Positions 32,518 through 41,686 of a stretch of 64,000 nt of DNA are shown here, in pieces. Position 1 is the first letter of the stretch; the number at the start of each line of letters is the position of its first letter. The notes beneath the pieces were generated by a model that worked only from the letters and a program-made list of their open reading frames with translations, did not search any database and was not told the origin of the DNA. Made by a program: the position numbers and the translations under genes. Source of the DNA: Paenibacillus wynnii (GTDB lineage Bacteria; Bacillota; Bacilli; Paenibacillales; Paenibacillaceae); assembly GCF_000757885.1 (NCBI RefSeq), contig NZ_JQCR01000003.1, positions 1,426,001-1,490,000 of the forward strand. The letters are read 5' to 3'.

Positions 32518-33483
32518 TCACGATTGAACCGGTTTAGAGGGTAAATGACACTTCAAATATGTAATAGCATTATCAAAGAGCCAACCCTTCACAAAAGCCT
32601 CAGGAAAATGGCGAAGCAACTGCTCTGCAAAATCCGAATATTTCCCTGAGTGCTCCAAACCCTTTACCCAAGCATCGATCCCATCGAAGTCCGAACCAAA
32701 CATAATCTGCTTTTCACCGCCAAGACTACATATATGCTCAATATGTCCAAATAATTCTTCTGAGGTAGCCTCCCCTCCCTCGCGTACAAACCAAGGAACA
32801 AAGGTCAACCCTATTCTTCCGTCCATAGCTATCAGGGCAGAAATCTGCTCGTCTGTTAAATTTCGTGGATGGTTGCAGATCGCCGCAGCATTAGAGTGGG
32901 AAGCTATAAAAGGACGTTTACTAAGCTCAGTCAATTCCCAGAACCCTGCCGATGACAAATGCGACACGTCTAACAGCATTCCGCTTTCATTGCACCACTC
33001 CACTAGTTTACGTCCTTTTTCGGTAAAACCGCCATTCCGCTGCTCCAGAACACCGTCCGCCGCCCAATTCGCATAGTTCCAGGTCACTCCCATAAACCGC
33101 ACCCCAAGCTCGAAGCAGAGCTGCGCATAAAACAAGTTACCCTCCAGACCGTCTACACCCTCCAAGGAGAGCATCCCCCAACTCAAGGCGTCTTTACCTA
33201 TGTTTGTCGTTTCTTCTCTCCAACGGAGCCACTGAAGGCCTCCTAAACCCAATACACCACTTCTGTAGTGATCGATTTGTCCCAGCACATCCTCAAAGCG
33301 TGGCCGGCCTCTTTTTGAAGACAGATATATGGCGAAACATTGAAGCGCGACTTTCCCCTCAGCCATGCGTTCGGCAGTAACATCTAAGCGATGATCATCC
33401 TTGAAGACAATATCCGGCATTTCCTGCATTTTACTTAAAGCGTCACAGTGAAAATCGACTATTTTTCGTTCTCCGACTCCCAT
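32518..33483 (-). CDS. Membrane dipeptidase-like metallopeptidase (family M19)
   Basis: A 321-residue zinc dipeptidase of the renal dipeptidase family. The metal ligands are visible: FHCDAL near residue 11 (HxD), a Glu in SLEGVDGL near 108, DVSHLS near 172, ASHSN near 194 and SDFDG near 265. Bacterial members cleave dipeptides, some with D-residues, in the cytoplasm; no signal peptide is present here. In Paenibacillus-like genomes such a gene often lies next to spoVS. It is 170 bases downstream of spoVS with a terminator in between, so it is likely a separate unit. Confidence 0.92.
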   Translation of the reverse strand: MGVGERKIVDFHCDALSKMQEMPDIVFKDDHRLDVTAERMAEGKVALQCFAIYLSSKRGRPRFEDVLGQIDHYRSGVLGLGGLQWLRWREETTNIGKDALSWGMLSLEGVDGLEGNLFYAQLCFELGVRFMGVTWNYANWAADGVLEQRNGGFTEKGRKLVEWCNESGMLLDVSHLSSAGFWELTELSKRPFIASHSNAAAICNHPRNLTDEQISALIAMDGRIGLTFVPWFVREGGEATSEELFGHIEHICSLGGEKQIMFGSDFDGIDAWVKGLEHSGKYSDFAEQLLRHFPEAFVKGWLFDNAITYLKCHLPSKPVQS

Positions 33484-33510
33484 TAGCTTGGCCTCACTTT
33501 CTCTGAATGC

Positions 33511-33558
33511 AAAAAGAAACGGCTGCGCCGCCCCTTAGGACAACCCCCGTTTCTTTTC
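33511..33558. terminator. Hairpin terminator upstream of dipeptidase
   Basis: AAAGAAACGG and CCGTTTCTTTT arms around a GGCG/CCCC-rich loop; usable in both directions. Confidence 0.65.
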
Positions 33559-33608
33559 AGAAATATAAAAAAGGATAAGACTAAACTTATTCTTACTTAT
33601 ATTTCAAG

Positions 33609-33636
33609 AAATCTGCCTGATGTATAGGGCAGATTT
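33609..33636 (-). terminator. Hairpin after spoVS
   Basis: AAATCTGCC / GGCAGATTT nine-bp stem starting 17 bases beyond the spoVS stop codon. The T-run is short on the minus strand. Confidence 0.5.
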
Positions 33637-33653
33637 AATCTTTAAAATTATAT

Positions 33654-33914
33654 TTATCTAGGCTCGACAATCAGTTTAATAGCAGTACGGTCTTCTCCAT
33701 CAATGACAATATCGGTAAAGGCTGGGATACAGATCAAATCGACACCGCTTGGTGCGACAAACCCACGGGCAATAGCGACAGCTTTAACTGCTTGGTTCAG
33801 TGCTCCCGCTCCAATCGCTTGAAGCTCGGCCGTACCACGTTCACGAAGAACACCTGCTAATGCACCGGCGACGGAATTCGGATTGGATTTAGCTGATACT
33901 TTTAATACATCCAT
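33654..33914 (-). CDS. spoVS: Stage V sporulation protein S
   Basis: An 86-residue SpoVS, nearly invariant in spore formers (MDVLKVSAKSNPNSVAGALAGVLRERG; Alba-like fold). It affects septation and spore-coat assembly through an unknown mechanism. GGGGAGG precedes the ATG by 8 bases. A near-perfect sigma-H promoter lies 53-81 bases upstream. It follows ymdB on the same strand, as in B. subtilis, but with 200 bases between and its own promoter. Confidence 0.97.
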   Translation of the reverse strand: MDVLKVSAKSNPNSVAGALAGVLRERGTAELQAIGAGALNQAVKAVAIARGFVAPSGVDLICIPAFTDIVIDGEDRTAIKLIVEPR

Positions 33915-33966
33915 TGTAAGTACCTCCCCTGGGAAAAATGATGGTGTTCTTCCACTACTGTAGATG

Positions 33967-33995
33967 TTATTCGAGAGCGAAGAAATAATTCCTTC
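33967..33995 (-). promoter_or_regulatory. Sigma-H type promoter of spoVS
   Basis: The minus strand reads GAAGGAATT, 11 bases, then CTCGAATAA. This fits RnAGGAwWW-N11/12-RnnGAATWW except for the first -10 base. B. subtilis spoVS is known to use sigma-H. Confidence 0.7.
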
Positions 33996-34115
33996 TTTTT
34001 TCGAAGCATTCTGCAGAAATTAATTCAAAAGATACTCTTTTTCGATATAATAAATATCACAATTTACCCAGGTTTGTCCGATTTTCCCGATTTGTCCACT
34101 TATTGTTCAGCCTTA

Positions 34116-34910
34116 TTAGTCCATAATCCATTCATCTTCACGCAAACGGATCTTCTCCATGCGCTTTGCCGATCCGGTTGACTCATCTAATTCTACAAAT
34201 AAACCGTTTAGCTGCCATTTACCTTCATCCACGACAAATCTAGCGGGAAGCTGGGTTGTGAATTTATATAGAACTGCATCCTTCTCCATACCCAATACGC
34301 CTTCTCTTGAACCAACCATTCCTGCATCGGTCAGATAAGCGGTTCCCCCAGGGAGAATCACATCGTCATTACTTTGCACATGAGTATGTGTACCAACCAC
34401 GATCGAAGCTCGTCCATCCATGAAATAACCCATAGCAATTTTCTCAGAGGTCGCCTCCGCATGAAAATCTACGAGAATACATTTATGCTTAGTTAACAGT
34501 TCTTCCATAATATCGTCTCCTACCCGGAAAGGGCAGTCAATCGCCGGTAAAAAGGTACGTCCCTGTAAGTTAACTATCGCTAGCTCTTTGCCGTTAGCTT
34601 TGATAACTGTATACCCCCGTCCCGGAGTATCCGGAGGGAAATTGGCTGGGCGAATCATACGCGGCTCGTCATCGATAAATTCGAAGATGTCTCTATTATC
34701 CCATGTGTGGTTTCCCATCGTTATACCATGTACGCCCCAATTAAAAAATTCATTCGCAATAGAGGCAGTAATCCCTCTTCCGGCTGCTGAATTCTCTCCG
34801 TTGACAATAATTATATGTGGCTGATATTTACTTTTTAGGGATGGAAGCATTTCACGCAATGCTTTTCTTCCGGTGTTGCCACAAATATCACCAATAAACA
34901 AAACTTTAAT
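34116..34910 (-). CDS. ymdB: YmdB family metallophosphoesterase
   Basis: A 264-residue calcineurin-like phosphodiesterase (TIGR00282 type; B. subtilis YmdB affects biofilm and late adaptive gene expression). Motifs FIGDICG, NGENSA, GNHTWD, DFHAEATSE and GTHTHVQ are intact. By alignment with YmdB (M-R-I-L-F-I-G-D) the first residues should be xKVLFIGD, where x is an ATT codon at 34910. GAGGAGGAG lies 6 bases before it, whereas the only conventional start (TTG, 34901) would be 15 bases away and would remove the first strand residues. An AUU start is therefore proposed. It is downstream of rny, separated by a terminator. Confidence 0.93.
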   Translation of the reverse strand: MKVLFIGDICGNTGRKALREMLPSLKSKYQPHIIIVNGENSAAGRGITASIANEFFNWGVHGITMGNHTWDNRDIFEFIDDEPRMIRPANFPPDTPGRGYTVIKANGKELAIVNLQGRTFLPAIDCPFRVGDDIMEELLTKHKCILVDFHAEATSEKIAMGYFMDGRASIVVGTHTHVQSNDDVILPGGTAYLTDAGMVGSREGVLGMEKDAVLYKFTTQLPARFVVDEGKWQLNGLFVELDESTGSAKRMEKIRLREDEWIMD

Positions 34911-34958
34911 AATGTTCTCCTCCTCATAGGTAATAGGTATTTATAAGCAATACATAAT

Positions 34959-34990
34959 GAAAAGTGGCACCAATTAAGGCGCCACTTTTC
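34959..34990 (-). terminator. Terminator after rny
   Basis: AAAAGTGGCGCC / GGTGCCACTTTT hairpin just beyond the rny stop; the T-run partly belongs to the stem. Confidence 0.65.
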
Positions 34991-34998
34991 ATTATTGC

Positions 34999-36540
34999 CT
35001 ATTTAGCGTATTCAACCGCCCGTGTCTCGCGAATAACGGTAACTTTGATATGACCTGGATAATCCAGTTCATTCTCAATCATCTTAGTAATGTCTCGAGC
35101 CAGACGGAAAGCTTCAGCATCATCGATCTTCTCAGGTTGAACCATCACGCGTACCTCGCGGCCTGCTTGAATGGCATACGATTTCTCGACACCTTCGAAT
35201 GATTCGGAGATTTCCTCCAGCTTTTCCAAACGCTTGATATAGGTTTCCAGTGTTTCTCGGCGAGCGCCAGGTCTTGCTGCCGACAATGCGTCAGCTGCTC
35301 CAACCAGCATAGCAATAACCGAGGTAGCTTCGCAGTCACCATGGTGAGAAGCGATACTGTTAAGAACAACCGGATGCTCCTTGTATTTCCTTGCTAGTTC
35401 GGCACCAATCTCTACGTGTGAACCTTCTACTTCATGATCCAGCGCTTTGCCGATATCATGCAGTAATCCGGCACGTTTTGCAAGCACGATGTCTTCCCCA
35501 AGCTCACCGGCCATAAGTCCAGTCAAATAAGCAACCTCCATGGAGTGCTTCAACACATTTTGACCGTAGCTCGTACGGAATTTCAGACGTCCCAGAATTT
35601 TGATCAAATCCGGATGCAATCCGTGAACACCTACCTCGAAGGTAGCCTGCTCGCCGTATTCCCGAATTCTCTCATCTACTTCTTTACGGGATTTCTCGAC
35701 CATTTCTTCAATGCGTGCTGGGTGAATTCGTCCATCAGCTACCAGTTTCTCCAGTGCTGTACGGGCAACTTCACGACGGATAGGATCAAATCCCGACAAA
35801 ATAACCGCTTCAGGCGTATCATCAATAATAAGGTCAATACCTGTGAGAGTCTCCAGTGCCCGGATGTTGCGGCCTTCACGACCGATAATCCGACCCTTCA
35901 TCTCTTCATTCGGCAACGTTACAACAGATACCGTTGTTTCTGCTACATGATCAGCCGCACAGCGTTGAATAGCGAGAGTTATGATTTCACGGGCTTTCTT
36001 GTCCGCTTCTTCCTTCGCCTGCTGCTCGATTTCCTTAATCATCTGTGCAGTTTCATGGCGAACTTCCTGCTCCACGTTACTTAAAATAATACTTCTTGCA
36101 TCTTCAATACTTAAATTAGAGATGCGTTCCAGTTCAGTCACTTGATTCTTGTAAATGACGTCAATTTGCTGTTGGGTTTCATCAATTCGTTTCTCTTTGT
36201 TAGCCACTTGTTCTTCTTTTCGTTCAAGCGATTCCATTTTTTTATCCAGAGATTCTTCCTTTTGCAGTAAACGTCTTTCTTGTCGTTGAATTTCATTACG
36301 ACGTTCACGCGTTTCTTTCTCAGCTTCGCTACGGATTCTATGGACTTCGTCCTTAGCCTCCAATACCGTTTCCTTCTTCTGCGCTTCTGCCTCTTTCTTC
36401 GCGTTTTCCACGATGACTACGGCTTCTTGCTCTGCGCTGGAAATTTTAGCCTCTGCAATGGATTTCCGAATAATATAACCGAACCCAAAGAATGCTGTCG
36501 CTACAACGAGAACGATAATGACCCAGATCCAATCTTGCAT
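34999..36540 (-). CDS. rny: Ribonuclease Y
   Basis: A 513-residue membrane-anchored endoribonuclease that starts mRNA decay. N-terminal membrane helix ([21 protein letters not shown], residues 4-24), long coiled coil (about 30-200), KH domain with [15 protein letters not shown] near 215, and HD domain with [12 protein letters not shown] near 360 and ASHHGD near 397. Length equals the Bacillus enzyme. GAGGAGGTG precedes the ATG. It has its own promoter just downstream of recX. Confidence 0.97.
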   Translation of the reverse strand: MQDWIWVIIVLVVATAFFGFGYIIRKSIAEAKISSAEQEAVVIVENAKKEAEAQKKETVLEAKDEVHRIRSEAEKETRERRNEIQRQERRLLQKEESLDKKMESLERKEEQVANKEKRIDETQQQIDVIYKNQVTELERISNLSIEDARSIILSNVEQEVRHETAQMIKEIEQQAKEEADKKAREIITLAIQRCAADHVAETTVSVVTLPNEEMKGRIIGREGRNIRALETLTGIDLIIDDTPEAVILSGFDPIRREVARTALEKLVADGRIHPARIEEMVEKSRKEVDERIREYGEQATFEVGVHGLHPDLIKILGRLKFRTSYGQNVLKHSMEVAYLTGLMAGELGEDIVLAKRAGLLHDIGKALDHEVEGSHVEIGAELARKYKEHPVVLNSIASHHGDCEATSVIAMLVGAADALSAARPGARRETLETYIKRLEKLEEISESFEGVEKSYAIQAGREVRVMVQPEKIDDAEAFRLARDITKMIENELDYPGHIKVTVIRETRAVEYAK

Positions 36541-36784
36541 CTGTTCACCTCCTCGTTGATTTAGTTACTCCAAGGTATTCCCTGGGAATTGTGCAGTTGT
36601 CAAACTACCGTTCATCACCATACAAAAAACCGGTAATCTCACCAATTGTTTTCCTGCACATGCTCTACATGCACACTGCCCGCCTTATCTGGCGATTACA
36701 TTTCATATGAGTGGATACGTGAATCGGAGTAGGAACCTTTTTGGGAAGGTAAAAGGATTCAAACTTTATGCCGATTCATGTTAT

Positions 36785-36814
36785 ATTTTATTATTTATAA
36801 AAAGACCTTGTCAA
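36785..36814 (-). promoter_or_regulatory. Sigma-A promoter of rny
   Basis: A perfect TTGACA (36814-36809, minus strand) and TAAAAT (36790-36785) are 18 bases apart, about 245 bases upstream of rny in the 306-base recX-rny gap. A long 5' untranslated region follows with no riboswitch recognised. Confidence 0.6.
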
Positions 36815-36846
36815 GAGAGTCGATATAGACAGGAAAGTCAAGAGAC

Positions 36847-37590
36847 TTACTCAGGGTAGTATATTTCATCATCTTCGCCCTGAAAATTCTCTTCCTGCAC
36901 CAAAATCTGCAGCACTTGACGCACCATTTCGCCCGAAAATCCGCGTCTCATTAAATAAGCACCGGTTTTCCGTCTCTTATCCGGAACTTCACCACGAATT
37001 AAATTCCACTTTTTGCGGGCTGATAGGAGTGCACTCTGCTGCTCTTGTTCCGGGGTGATATCATCCAGCGCTTCCGCGATGAGGGATTTATCAATCCCCT
37101 TCTCCCGCAGTTCCTGCCGGATCCACATCTTACCTTTACGCTGATTGGTAATCCGCTGTTCAGCCCACTGCTTGGCGTATAAGGGATCATCAATATATTG
37201 TTCACGCTGCAGCCGCTGCAAAGTTTCTGCTATAATAGTCTCCCCGATTTCCTTCTGCCGTAAACGGCGGGCCATTTCCTGAGCGGTTCGGGGTTTGTGA
37301 CCCAAATAGCGAAGCCCTTCCACATAAGCCCGCTGGCGCTCATCCGCCAGAACAATTTCCTCCAGATCAGACTTCATAAACTGGCTGCCGGTTATCATTC
37401 GATATTTAATCATGACATCTTCATGAACAGTCATGTTATAGGCTCCAAAATGGATGATATAACGGTGATCGGATTTCTTCTTCCGTTCTACCCTTGTAAT
37501 CTCAAGAAGTTCATTGTCCGGAAAGTCCGAAAGAATATGTTCCTCTTTATCCTGCTTTTCCTCAAATTCAGGATCAAGTTGTATAACCAT
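36847..37590 (-). CDS. recX: Regulatory protein RecX
   Basis: A 247-residue RecX, a helical-repeat protein that binds RecA filaments and modulates their growth. The repeated three-helix pattern is visible (ALRYLGHKPRTAQEMARRLRQKEI; QWAEQRITNQRKGKMWIRQELREKGI; KKWNLIRGE..YLMRRGFSGEMVRQVL), after a longer N-terminal segment than in E. coli, as usual in Firmicutes. It is 100 bases downstream of recA, behind a terminator-like hairpin. Confidence 0.93.
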   Translation of the reverse strand: MVIQLDPEFEEKQDKEEHILSDFPDNELLEITRVERKKKSDHRYIIHFGAYNMTVHEDVMIKYRMITGSQFMKSDLEEIVLADERQRAYVEGLRYLGHKPRTAQEMARRLRQKEIGETIIAETLQRLQREQYIDDPLYAKQWAEQRITNQRKGKMWIRQELREKGIDKSLIAEALDDITPEQEQQSALLSARKKWNLIRGEVPDKRRKTGAYLMRRGFSGEMVRQVLQILVQEENFQGEDDEIYYPE

Positions 37591-37642
37591 TTATGTTATT
37601 CACCCCGCCATCTGATGATAAGTACAGCTATGACACCCTATT

Positions 37643-37676
37643 AAAAGACGCCCTGTTACAGTCTTCACAGGGCGCC
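37643..37676 (-). terminator. Terminator after recA
   Basis: GGCGCCCTGTGAAGAC...AACAGGGCGTC hairpin followed by TTTT on the minus strand, 15 bases past the recA stop. Confidence 0.8.
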
Positions 37677-37689
37677 CAATGGTTAGAAT

Positions 37690-38751
37690 TTATTCAATTT
37701 CAAGTAATGCTTTTTCTTCTTGTTGCTCCGCTTCCACTTCTTTTTCACTTGGTGGAGCTACTAGGGTGGTTAGATTACTTGCTGCACGAATTTTGTTCTC
37801 AATTACAAGGGCAATATCCTTATGTTCTTTCAGGAACAGCTTCGCGTTCTCACGGCCTTGACCCAGACGCTCGCCTTCATAGGAATACCATGCACCACTC
37901 TTGTTCACAATATCCATCTCGGTACCAATATCAACAAGACTTCCTTCTTTGGAAATCCCTTCACCGTACATGATATCTACATCTGCCTGCTTAAACGGAG
38001 GAGCTACCTTGTTCTTAACAACTTTTATCTTGGTGCGGTTACCCACCACATCGTTACCCATCTTAATACTCTCTACACGACGCACATCCAAGCGTACTGA
38101 GGAGTAGAATTTCAGTGCCCGTCCACCCGGAGTAGTCTCAGGGTTACCAAACATCACACCAATCTTCTCACGAAGCTGGTTAATGAAGATAGCAATGGTA
38201 TTGGATTTGCTAATCGCACCAGATAATTTACGCAAAGCCTGTGACATCAAACGTGCCTGCAGACCCACGTGGGAATCTCCCATATCACCTTCAATTTCCG
38301 CTTTCGGAACCAACGCTGCCACAGAGTCGATAACAATAATGTCTACAGCACCACTGCGAACGAGTGCTTCTGCAATTTCAAGCGCTTGCTCACCGGTATC
38401 AGGCTGTGAAAGCAGCAGCTCATCAATATTTACGCCTAGGGCATTTGCATATTTAGGATCTAATGCATGCTCGGCATCAATAAATGCAGCTTGTCCGCCA
38501 GCCTTTTGCACTTCTGCAATCGCATGAAGAGCAACCGTTGTTTTACCGGAAGATTCCGGGCCATACACTTCAATAATACGACCTTTTGGGAGTCCGCCAA
38601 TGCCTAATGCTATATCTAATGCGATAGATCCACTAGGTACAACTTCCACTTGCATATGAGCGGATTCTCCCAGTTTCATGATAGAACCTTTACCATATTG
38701 TTTCTCTATTTGACGAAGCGCCATCTCCAGCGCTGCACGACGATCTGACAA
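37690..38751 (-). CDS. recA: Recombinase RecA
   Basis: A 353-residue recombinase that forms filaments on single-stranded DNA, promotes strand exchange and stimulates LexA self-cleavage. Walker [10 protein letters not shown] near residue 65, the loop L1/L2 regions (QALRKLSG..; [20 protein letters not shown]) and the acidic C-terminus are complete. TTG at 38751 is the start, preceded by GAAGGAAGTGG. A LexA box and a sigma-A promoter precede it, and a strong terminator separates it from cinA. Confidence 0.98.
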   Translation of the reverse strand: MSDRRAALEMALRQIEKQYGKGSIMKLGESAHMQVEVVPSGSIALDIALGIGGLPKGRIIEVYGPESSGKTTVALHAIAEVQKAGGQAAFIDAEHALDPKYANALGVNIDELLLSQPDTGEQALEIAEALVRSGAVDIIVIDSVAALVPKAEIEGDMGDSHVGLQARLMSQALRKLSGAISKSNTIAIFINQLREKIGVMFGNPETTPGGRALKFYSSVRLDVRRVESIKMGNDVVGNRTKIKVVKNKVAPPFKQADVDIMYGEGISKEGSLVDIGTEMDIVNKSGAWYSYEGERLGQGRENAKLFLKEHKDIALVIENKIRAASNLTTLVAPPSEKEVEAEQQEEKALLEIE

Positions 38752-38782
38752 TCAGACCACTTCCTTCACTGTTTATAGTATT

Positions 38783-38834
38783 ATAATAACGTGTTTTTGA
38801 GGTCTTGCCAAGACTTTTTTCGAACATACATTCG
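38783..38834 (-). promoter_or_regulatory. recA promoter with LexA/SOS box
   Basis: On the minus strand, CGAATGTATGTTCG (38834-38821) matches the Bacillus LexA box CGAAC-N4-GTTCG with one half-site change. It is followed by TTGGCA (38811-38806), a 17-base spacer and TATTAT (38788-38783). Confidence 0.85.
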
Positions 38835-38935
38835 TTTTTTTTGTTTTCTCCCTTCTGTATCCCTTTTATTGTAAGCCTCTTTACACTTAACTTAATTAAC
38901 AAAAACCTGTACAGAGATAGCTATTTATTACTACG

Positions 38936-38988
38936 AAAAAAAACGGAAGAACCGTGGCAAAGAATACTCAATGCCACGGTTCTTCCGT
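38936..38988 (-). terminator. Strong terminator between cinA and recA
   Basis: Perfect 17-bp stem ACGGAAGAACCGTGGCA / TGCCACGGTTCTTCCGT with a 12-base loop, followed by eight T residues on the minus strand. Confidence 0.92.
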
Positions 38989-39065
38989 GTGTCCTGATTA
39001 TATACCCCTAATGGGAACTATTACAAGTGTGATCCTCTATATAATTTATTCTCTCTTTTCCTGTG

Positions 39066-40319
39066 TTAACGTTGTTCGAGTCTTCTCCAGAGCCGATAAA
39101 GCAGCGCCTTCACAGTCCGCAGCCTTATATTGTCTCTTGTACCCCTAAGATTAAGCTCGAACACTTCAGTTTCTTGGCCGCGCTCTGCTATTCCGATATA
39201 TACAAGCCCCACAGGTTTACGTTCAGACGAGCCCGGCCCAGCCACTCCTGTAACCGATAAACCGAAATCACTGTCCGCTATTAATCTGGCCTGTTCCGCC
39301 AGAACTTCAGCTACTTCACGGCTTACAGCGCCTGGTGCGTCTTTGCCCTCTAATAATGCTTCCGGTACATTCAGCAGCTTCATCTTCATTTCATTGGAGT
39401 AACATACAATGCCTCCCAAGAACATGCTTGAACTTCCCGGGATACTGGTTAGGGTCTCCATCAACAGCCCGCCTGTGCAGCTCTCAGCAGCACTCAGAGT
39501 CAAACTGGCATTTACCATCCGGTCAACTAGTAGCTTTTCCAGCGGGATGTCTATGTTCGCATACATATGCTCAGGAAGAATTTCCCGTATCTGCTCCTCC
39601 AAAGCGTTCAGCTTCTCAGCAGCTTCCTGCTCGGAAGGGGCTTTAGTGGAGATACGAACGGTTACTTCCCCTTCCTTGGCATAAGGTGCAATGGTCGGAT
39701 CGGTTTGATTGCGGATCAAATCAATTAACTTATCCTCGAGAAGAGACTCTCCAATACCGGCAAATTTAAGCATTCTAGAGTAGATTGGCATCTCATGCGT
39801 CAACGCGTGCTGCAAAAGCCACGGCTTGGCCTTGTCCGTGAACATCGGCTTCATCTCCCGGGGAGGCCCGGGAAGAACGATATAAAATTTACCTTCATGT
39901 GCATGAGCAAGTCCGACGGCAAGACCCACCTCATTCGGAAGCGGCGTAGTTCCGTCTACCATGAGCGCTTGTTTGCGGTTATTCTCCGTCATAAAAATTT
40001 TGCGTTCATCAAAAAAACGTTGAACATGCTCCATTGCAGGGGTGTCAATATGTAAGTTGCGGCCAAGGGCAGCAGCCAATCCATCTTTGGTAAGATCATC
40101 TTCGGTTGGACCTATGCCGCCTGTGAACAAAATTACATCGGCACGGCTCTGAGCGATCTCAATAGCCTGCTGCAGACGATTGAGATTATCCCCGACCACA
40201 GTTTGAAAATACACATCAATTCCTAGCGCGGCAAGTTCTACCGATAAAAATTGGGCATTGCTGTTGACTATTTGTCCTAATAATAGTTCTGTACCGACGG
40301 CTATAATTTCCGCTTTCAT
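39066..40319 (-). CDS. cinA: Competence/damage-inducible protein CinA
   Basis: A 417-residue two-domain protein. The N-terminal MoaB/COG1058 domain (about 1-170; GTELLLGQIVNSNAQFLS, TGGIGPTEDDLTKDG) and the C-terminal CinA/PncC nicotinamide-nucleotide amidase domain (about 255-410; ESCTGGLL, TGVAGPG) are both intact. It probably hydrolyses ADP-ribose-type molecules and recycles NMN; in B. subtilis it is part of the competence regulon. CAGGAGG precedes the ATG. It lies between pgsA and recA as in Bacillus. Confidence 0.96.
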   Translation of the reverse strand: MKAEIIAVGTELLLGQIVNSNAQFLSVELAALGIDVYFQTVVGDNLNRLQQAIEIAQSRADVILFTGGIGPTEDDLTKDGLAAALGRNLHIDTPAMEHVQRFFDERKIFMTENNRKQALMVDGTTPLPNEVGLAVGLAHAHEGKFYIVLPGPPREMKPMFTDKAKPWLLQHALTHEMPIYSRMLKFAGIGESLLEDKLIDLIRNQTDPTIAPYAKEGEVTVRISTKAPSEQEAAEKLNALEEQIREILPEHMYANIDIPLEKLLVDRMVNASLTLSAAESCTGGLLMETLTSIPGSSSMFLGGIVCYSNEMKMKLLNVPEALLEGKDAPGAVSREVAEVLAEQARLIADSDFGLSVTGVAGPGSSERKPVGLVYIGIAERGQETEVFELNLRGTRDNIRLRTVKALLYRLWRRLEQR

Positions 40320-40361
40320 AGCTGGTTCTAGCCTCCTGTAATTGAGTATTTGAAATCCTGC

Positions 40362-40949
40362 CTATGCCTTATGAAGCTGTAGCAAATCCTTATTTTTCAC
40401 GAAGTAATCCACACCTGAATAAATAGTGATTAGAGCTGCGGCCCATATAGCAATATCATCCACAGGAATCTGGACAAACTGGAACGGGAAATTATTCAGC
40501 AGCAACAGTGAGATGGCTACAATCTGAATAACGGTTTTAATCTTGCCCCATTTACTGGCGGCAACAACCTTTCCTTCAAGCAAAGCAACTTGGCGAAGTC
40601 CGGTTACGGCAAACTCACGGCTAATGATAACAACGGCAATCCATGAATCACATCTTCCCATTTCCACCAATGAAATCAATACAGCCGACACTAGGAGCTT
40701 ATCTGCAAGAGGATCTAGCAGTTTGCCCAGGTTAGTAACCATATTGTATTTACGTGCAATGTAACCGTCTATCCCATCCGTACTGGCTGCGAGCAGAAAG
40801 ATAACCGCCGCAAATAAATGATTAACAGAAAGCTGGAAAGAACCCCAATGGATAGGCTCAGGGTAAAAGTCGAAATTCCCCAGCAGGAAAAACATCATGA
40901 TCGGTATAAGACAAATACGGGCAAGAGTGATACGGTTAGGCAAATTCAC
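40362..40949 (-). CDS. pgsA: CDP-diacylglycerol--glycerol-3-phosphate 3-phosphatidyltransferase
   Basis: A 195-residue membrane enzyme that makes phosphatidylglycerol phosphate from CDP-diacylglycerol, essential for phosphatidylglycerol and cardiolipin. N-terminal NLPNRITLARI and the CDP-alcohol phosphotransferase motif ASTDGIDGYIARKYNMVTNLGKLLDPLADK (D-G-...-A-R-...-G-...-D-...-D) near residues 56-86 are present, with about five membrane helices. GTG at 40949 follows GGGAGGAA. It is 42 bases ahead of cinA. Confidence 0.97.
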   Translation of the reverse strand: MNLPNRITLARICLIPIMMFFLLGNFDFYPEPIHWGSFQLSVNHLFAAVIFLLAASTDGIDGYIARKYNMVTNLGKLLDPLADKLLVSAVLISLVEMGRCDSWIAVVIISREFAVTGLRQVALLEGKVVAASKWGKIKTVIQIVAISLLLLNNFPFQFVQIPVDDIAIWAAALITIYSGVDYFVKNKDLLQLHKA

Positions 40950-40983
40950 AGAAGTTCCTCCCTGGAAAAATTATTCAGAACAG

Positions 40984-41027
40984 AAAGCACCCCGCAAGTG
41001 ATTGTGCTCTAAGCACCGCGGGGCACG
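40984..41027 (-). terminator. Terminator after yajQ
   Basis: GTGCCCCGC and GCGGGGTGC arms, with TTTCTG following on the minus strand, between yajQ and pgsA. Confidence 0.65.
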
Positions 41028-41037
41028 AATTCTTACT

Positions 41038-41526
41038 TTACTTTAAATTGTTAAACTGTAGATCCAGCGGTAAATCGGCATTTCGCAAAAGTTGAATGAT
41101 TTGTTGCAGATCATCTCTGTTTTTACCGGTCACGCGTATTTGATCACCCTGTATTTGGCTTTTCACTTTCAACTTGGAATCACGAATGAGAATATTGATT
41201 TTCTTAGCATTCTCCTGATCGACTCCTTGTTTCAAGCCTAATCGCTGGCGTACACCTACTGAAGCCGGTTCTATTTTGCCATAATCTAAATTTTTGAGGG
41301 TTATCCCTCTCTTAACCATCTTAGTTTGCAGAATATCAATCACTGCATTTAACTTATATTCATCCTCGGAAGCAATAATAAGCGCGTCTTTTTCCAACTT
41401 CAGACTACTTTTACTTCCTTTAAAATCAAACCGGTTCTCTAATTCCCTCTCGGTTTGATGAACCGCATTGGTCAACTCCTGCATATCCATTTTGGATACG
41501 ATGTCGAATGAACTTTCCGAACTCAT
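41038..41526 (-). CDS. yajQ: YajQ family nucleotide-binding protein
   Basis: A 162-residue protein of the YajQ (DUF520) family: FDIVSKMDMQELTNAVHQ at the N-terminus, ENRFDFKGSKS near 34, and the duplicated ferredoxin-like fold ending LPLDLQFNN. Homologues bind nucleotides (c-di-GMP in Xanthomonas), but the function in Firmicutes is unknown. ATG at 41526 follows GTGGAG and matches the family N-terminus. The open frame upstream (to 41730) is spurious: it overlaps a terminator and the small membrane gene in another frame. Confidence 0.93.
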   Translation of the reverse strand: MSSESSFDIVSKMDMQELTNAVHQTERELENRFDFKGSKSSLKLEKDALIIASEDEYKLNAVIDILQTKMVKRGITLKNLDYGKIEPASVGVRQRLGLKQGVDQENAKKINILIRDSKLKVKSQIQGDQIRVTGKNRDDLQQIIQLLRNADLPLDLQFNNLK

Positions 41527-41633
41527 TACTCCACGTCCTTTACCAACATTTATTCTTTTCCTATTATATGAGAAACCAGCCCGCAAGTCTAATAATGCAA
41601 GAAATTCCAGCGTTCCAAAGGTAAAAAGAGCAC

Positions 41634-41674
41634 AAAAAGACGCCTCCTGAGCTTCCAGGAGACGCTTTTTCTTT
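41634..41674 (-). terminator. Terminator between small membrane gene and yajQ
   Basis: GCGTCTCCTGGAAGC / GCTCAGGAGGCGTC hairpin with five T residues, directly after the 53-codon gene. Confidence 0.88.
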
Positions 41675-41686
41675 TGCTGAAGCTGC

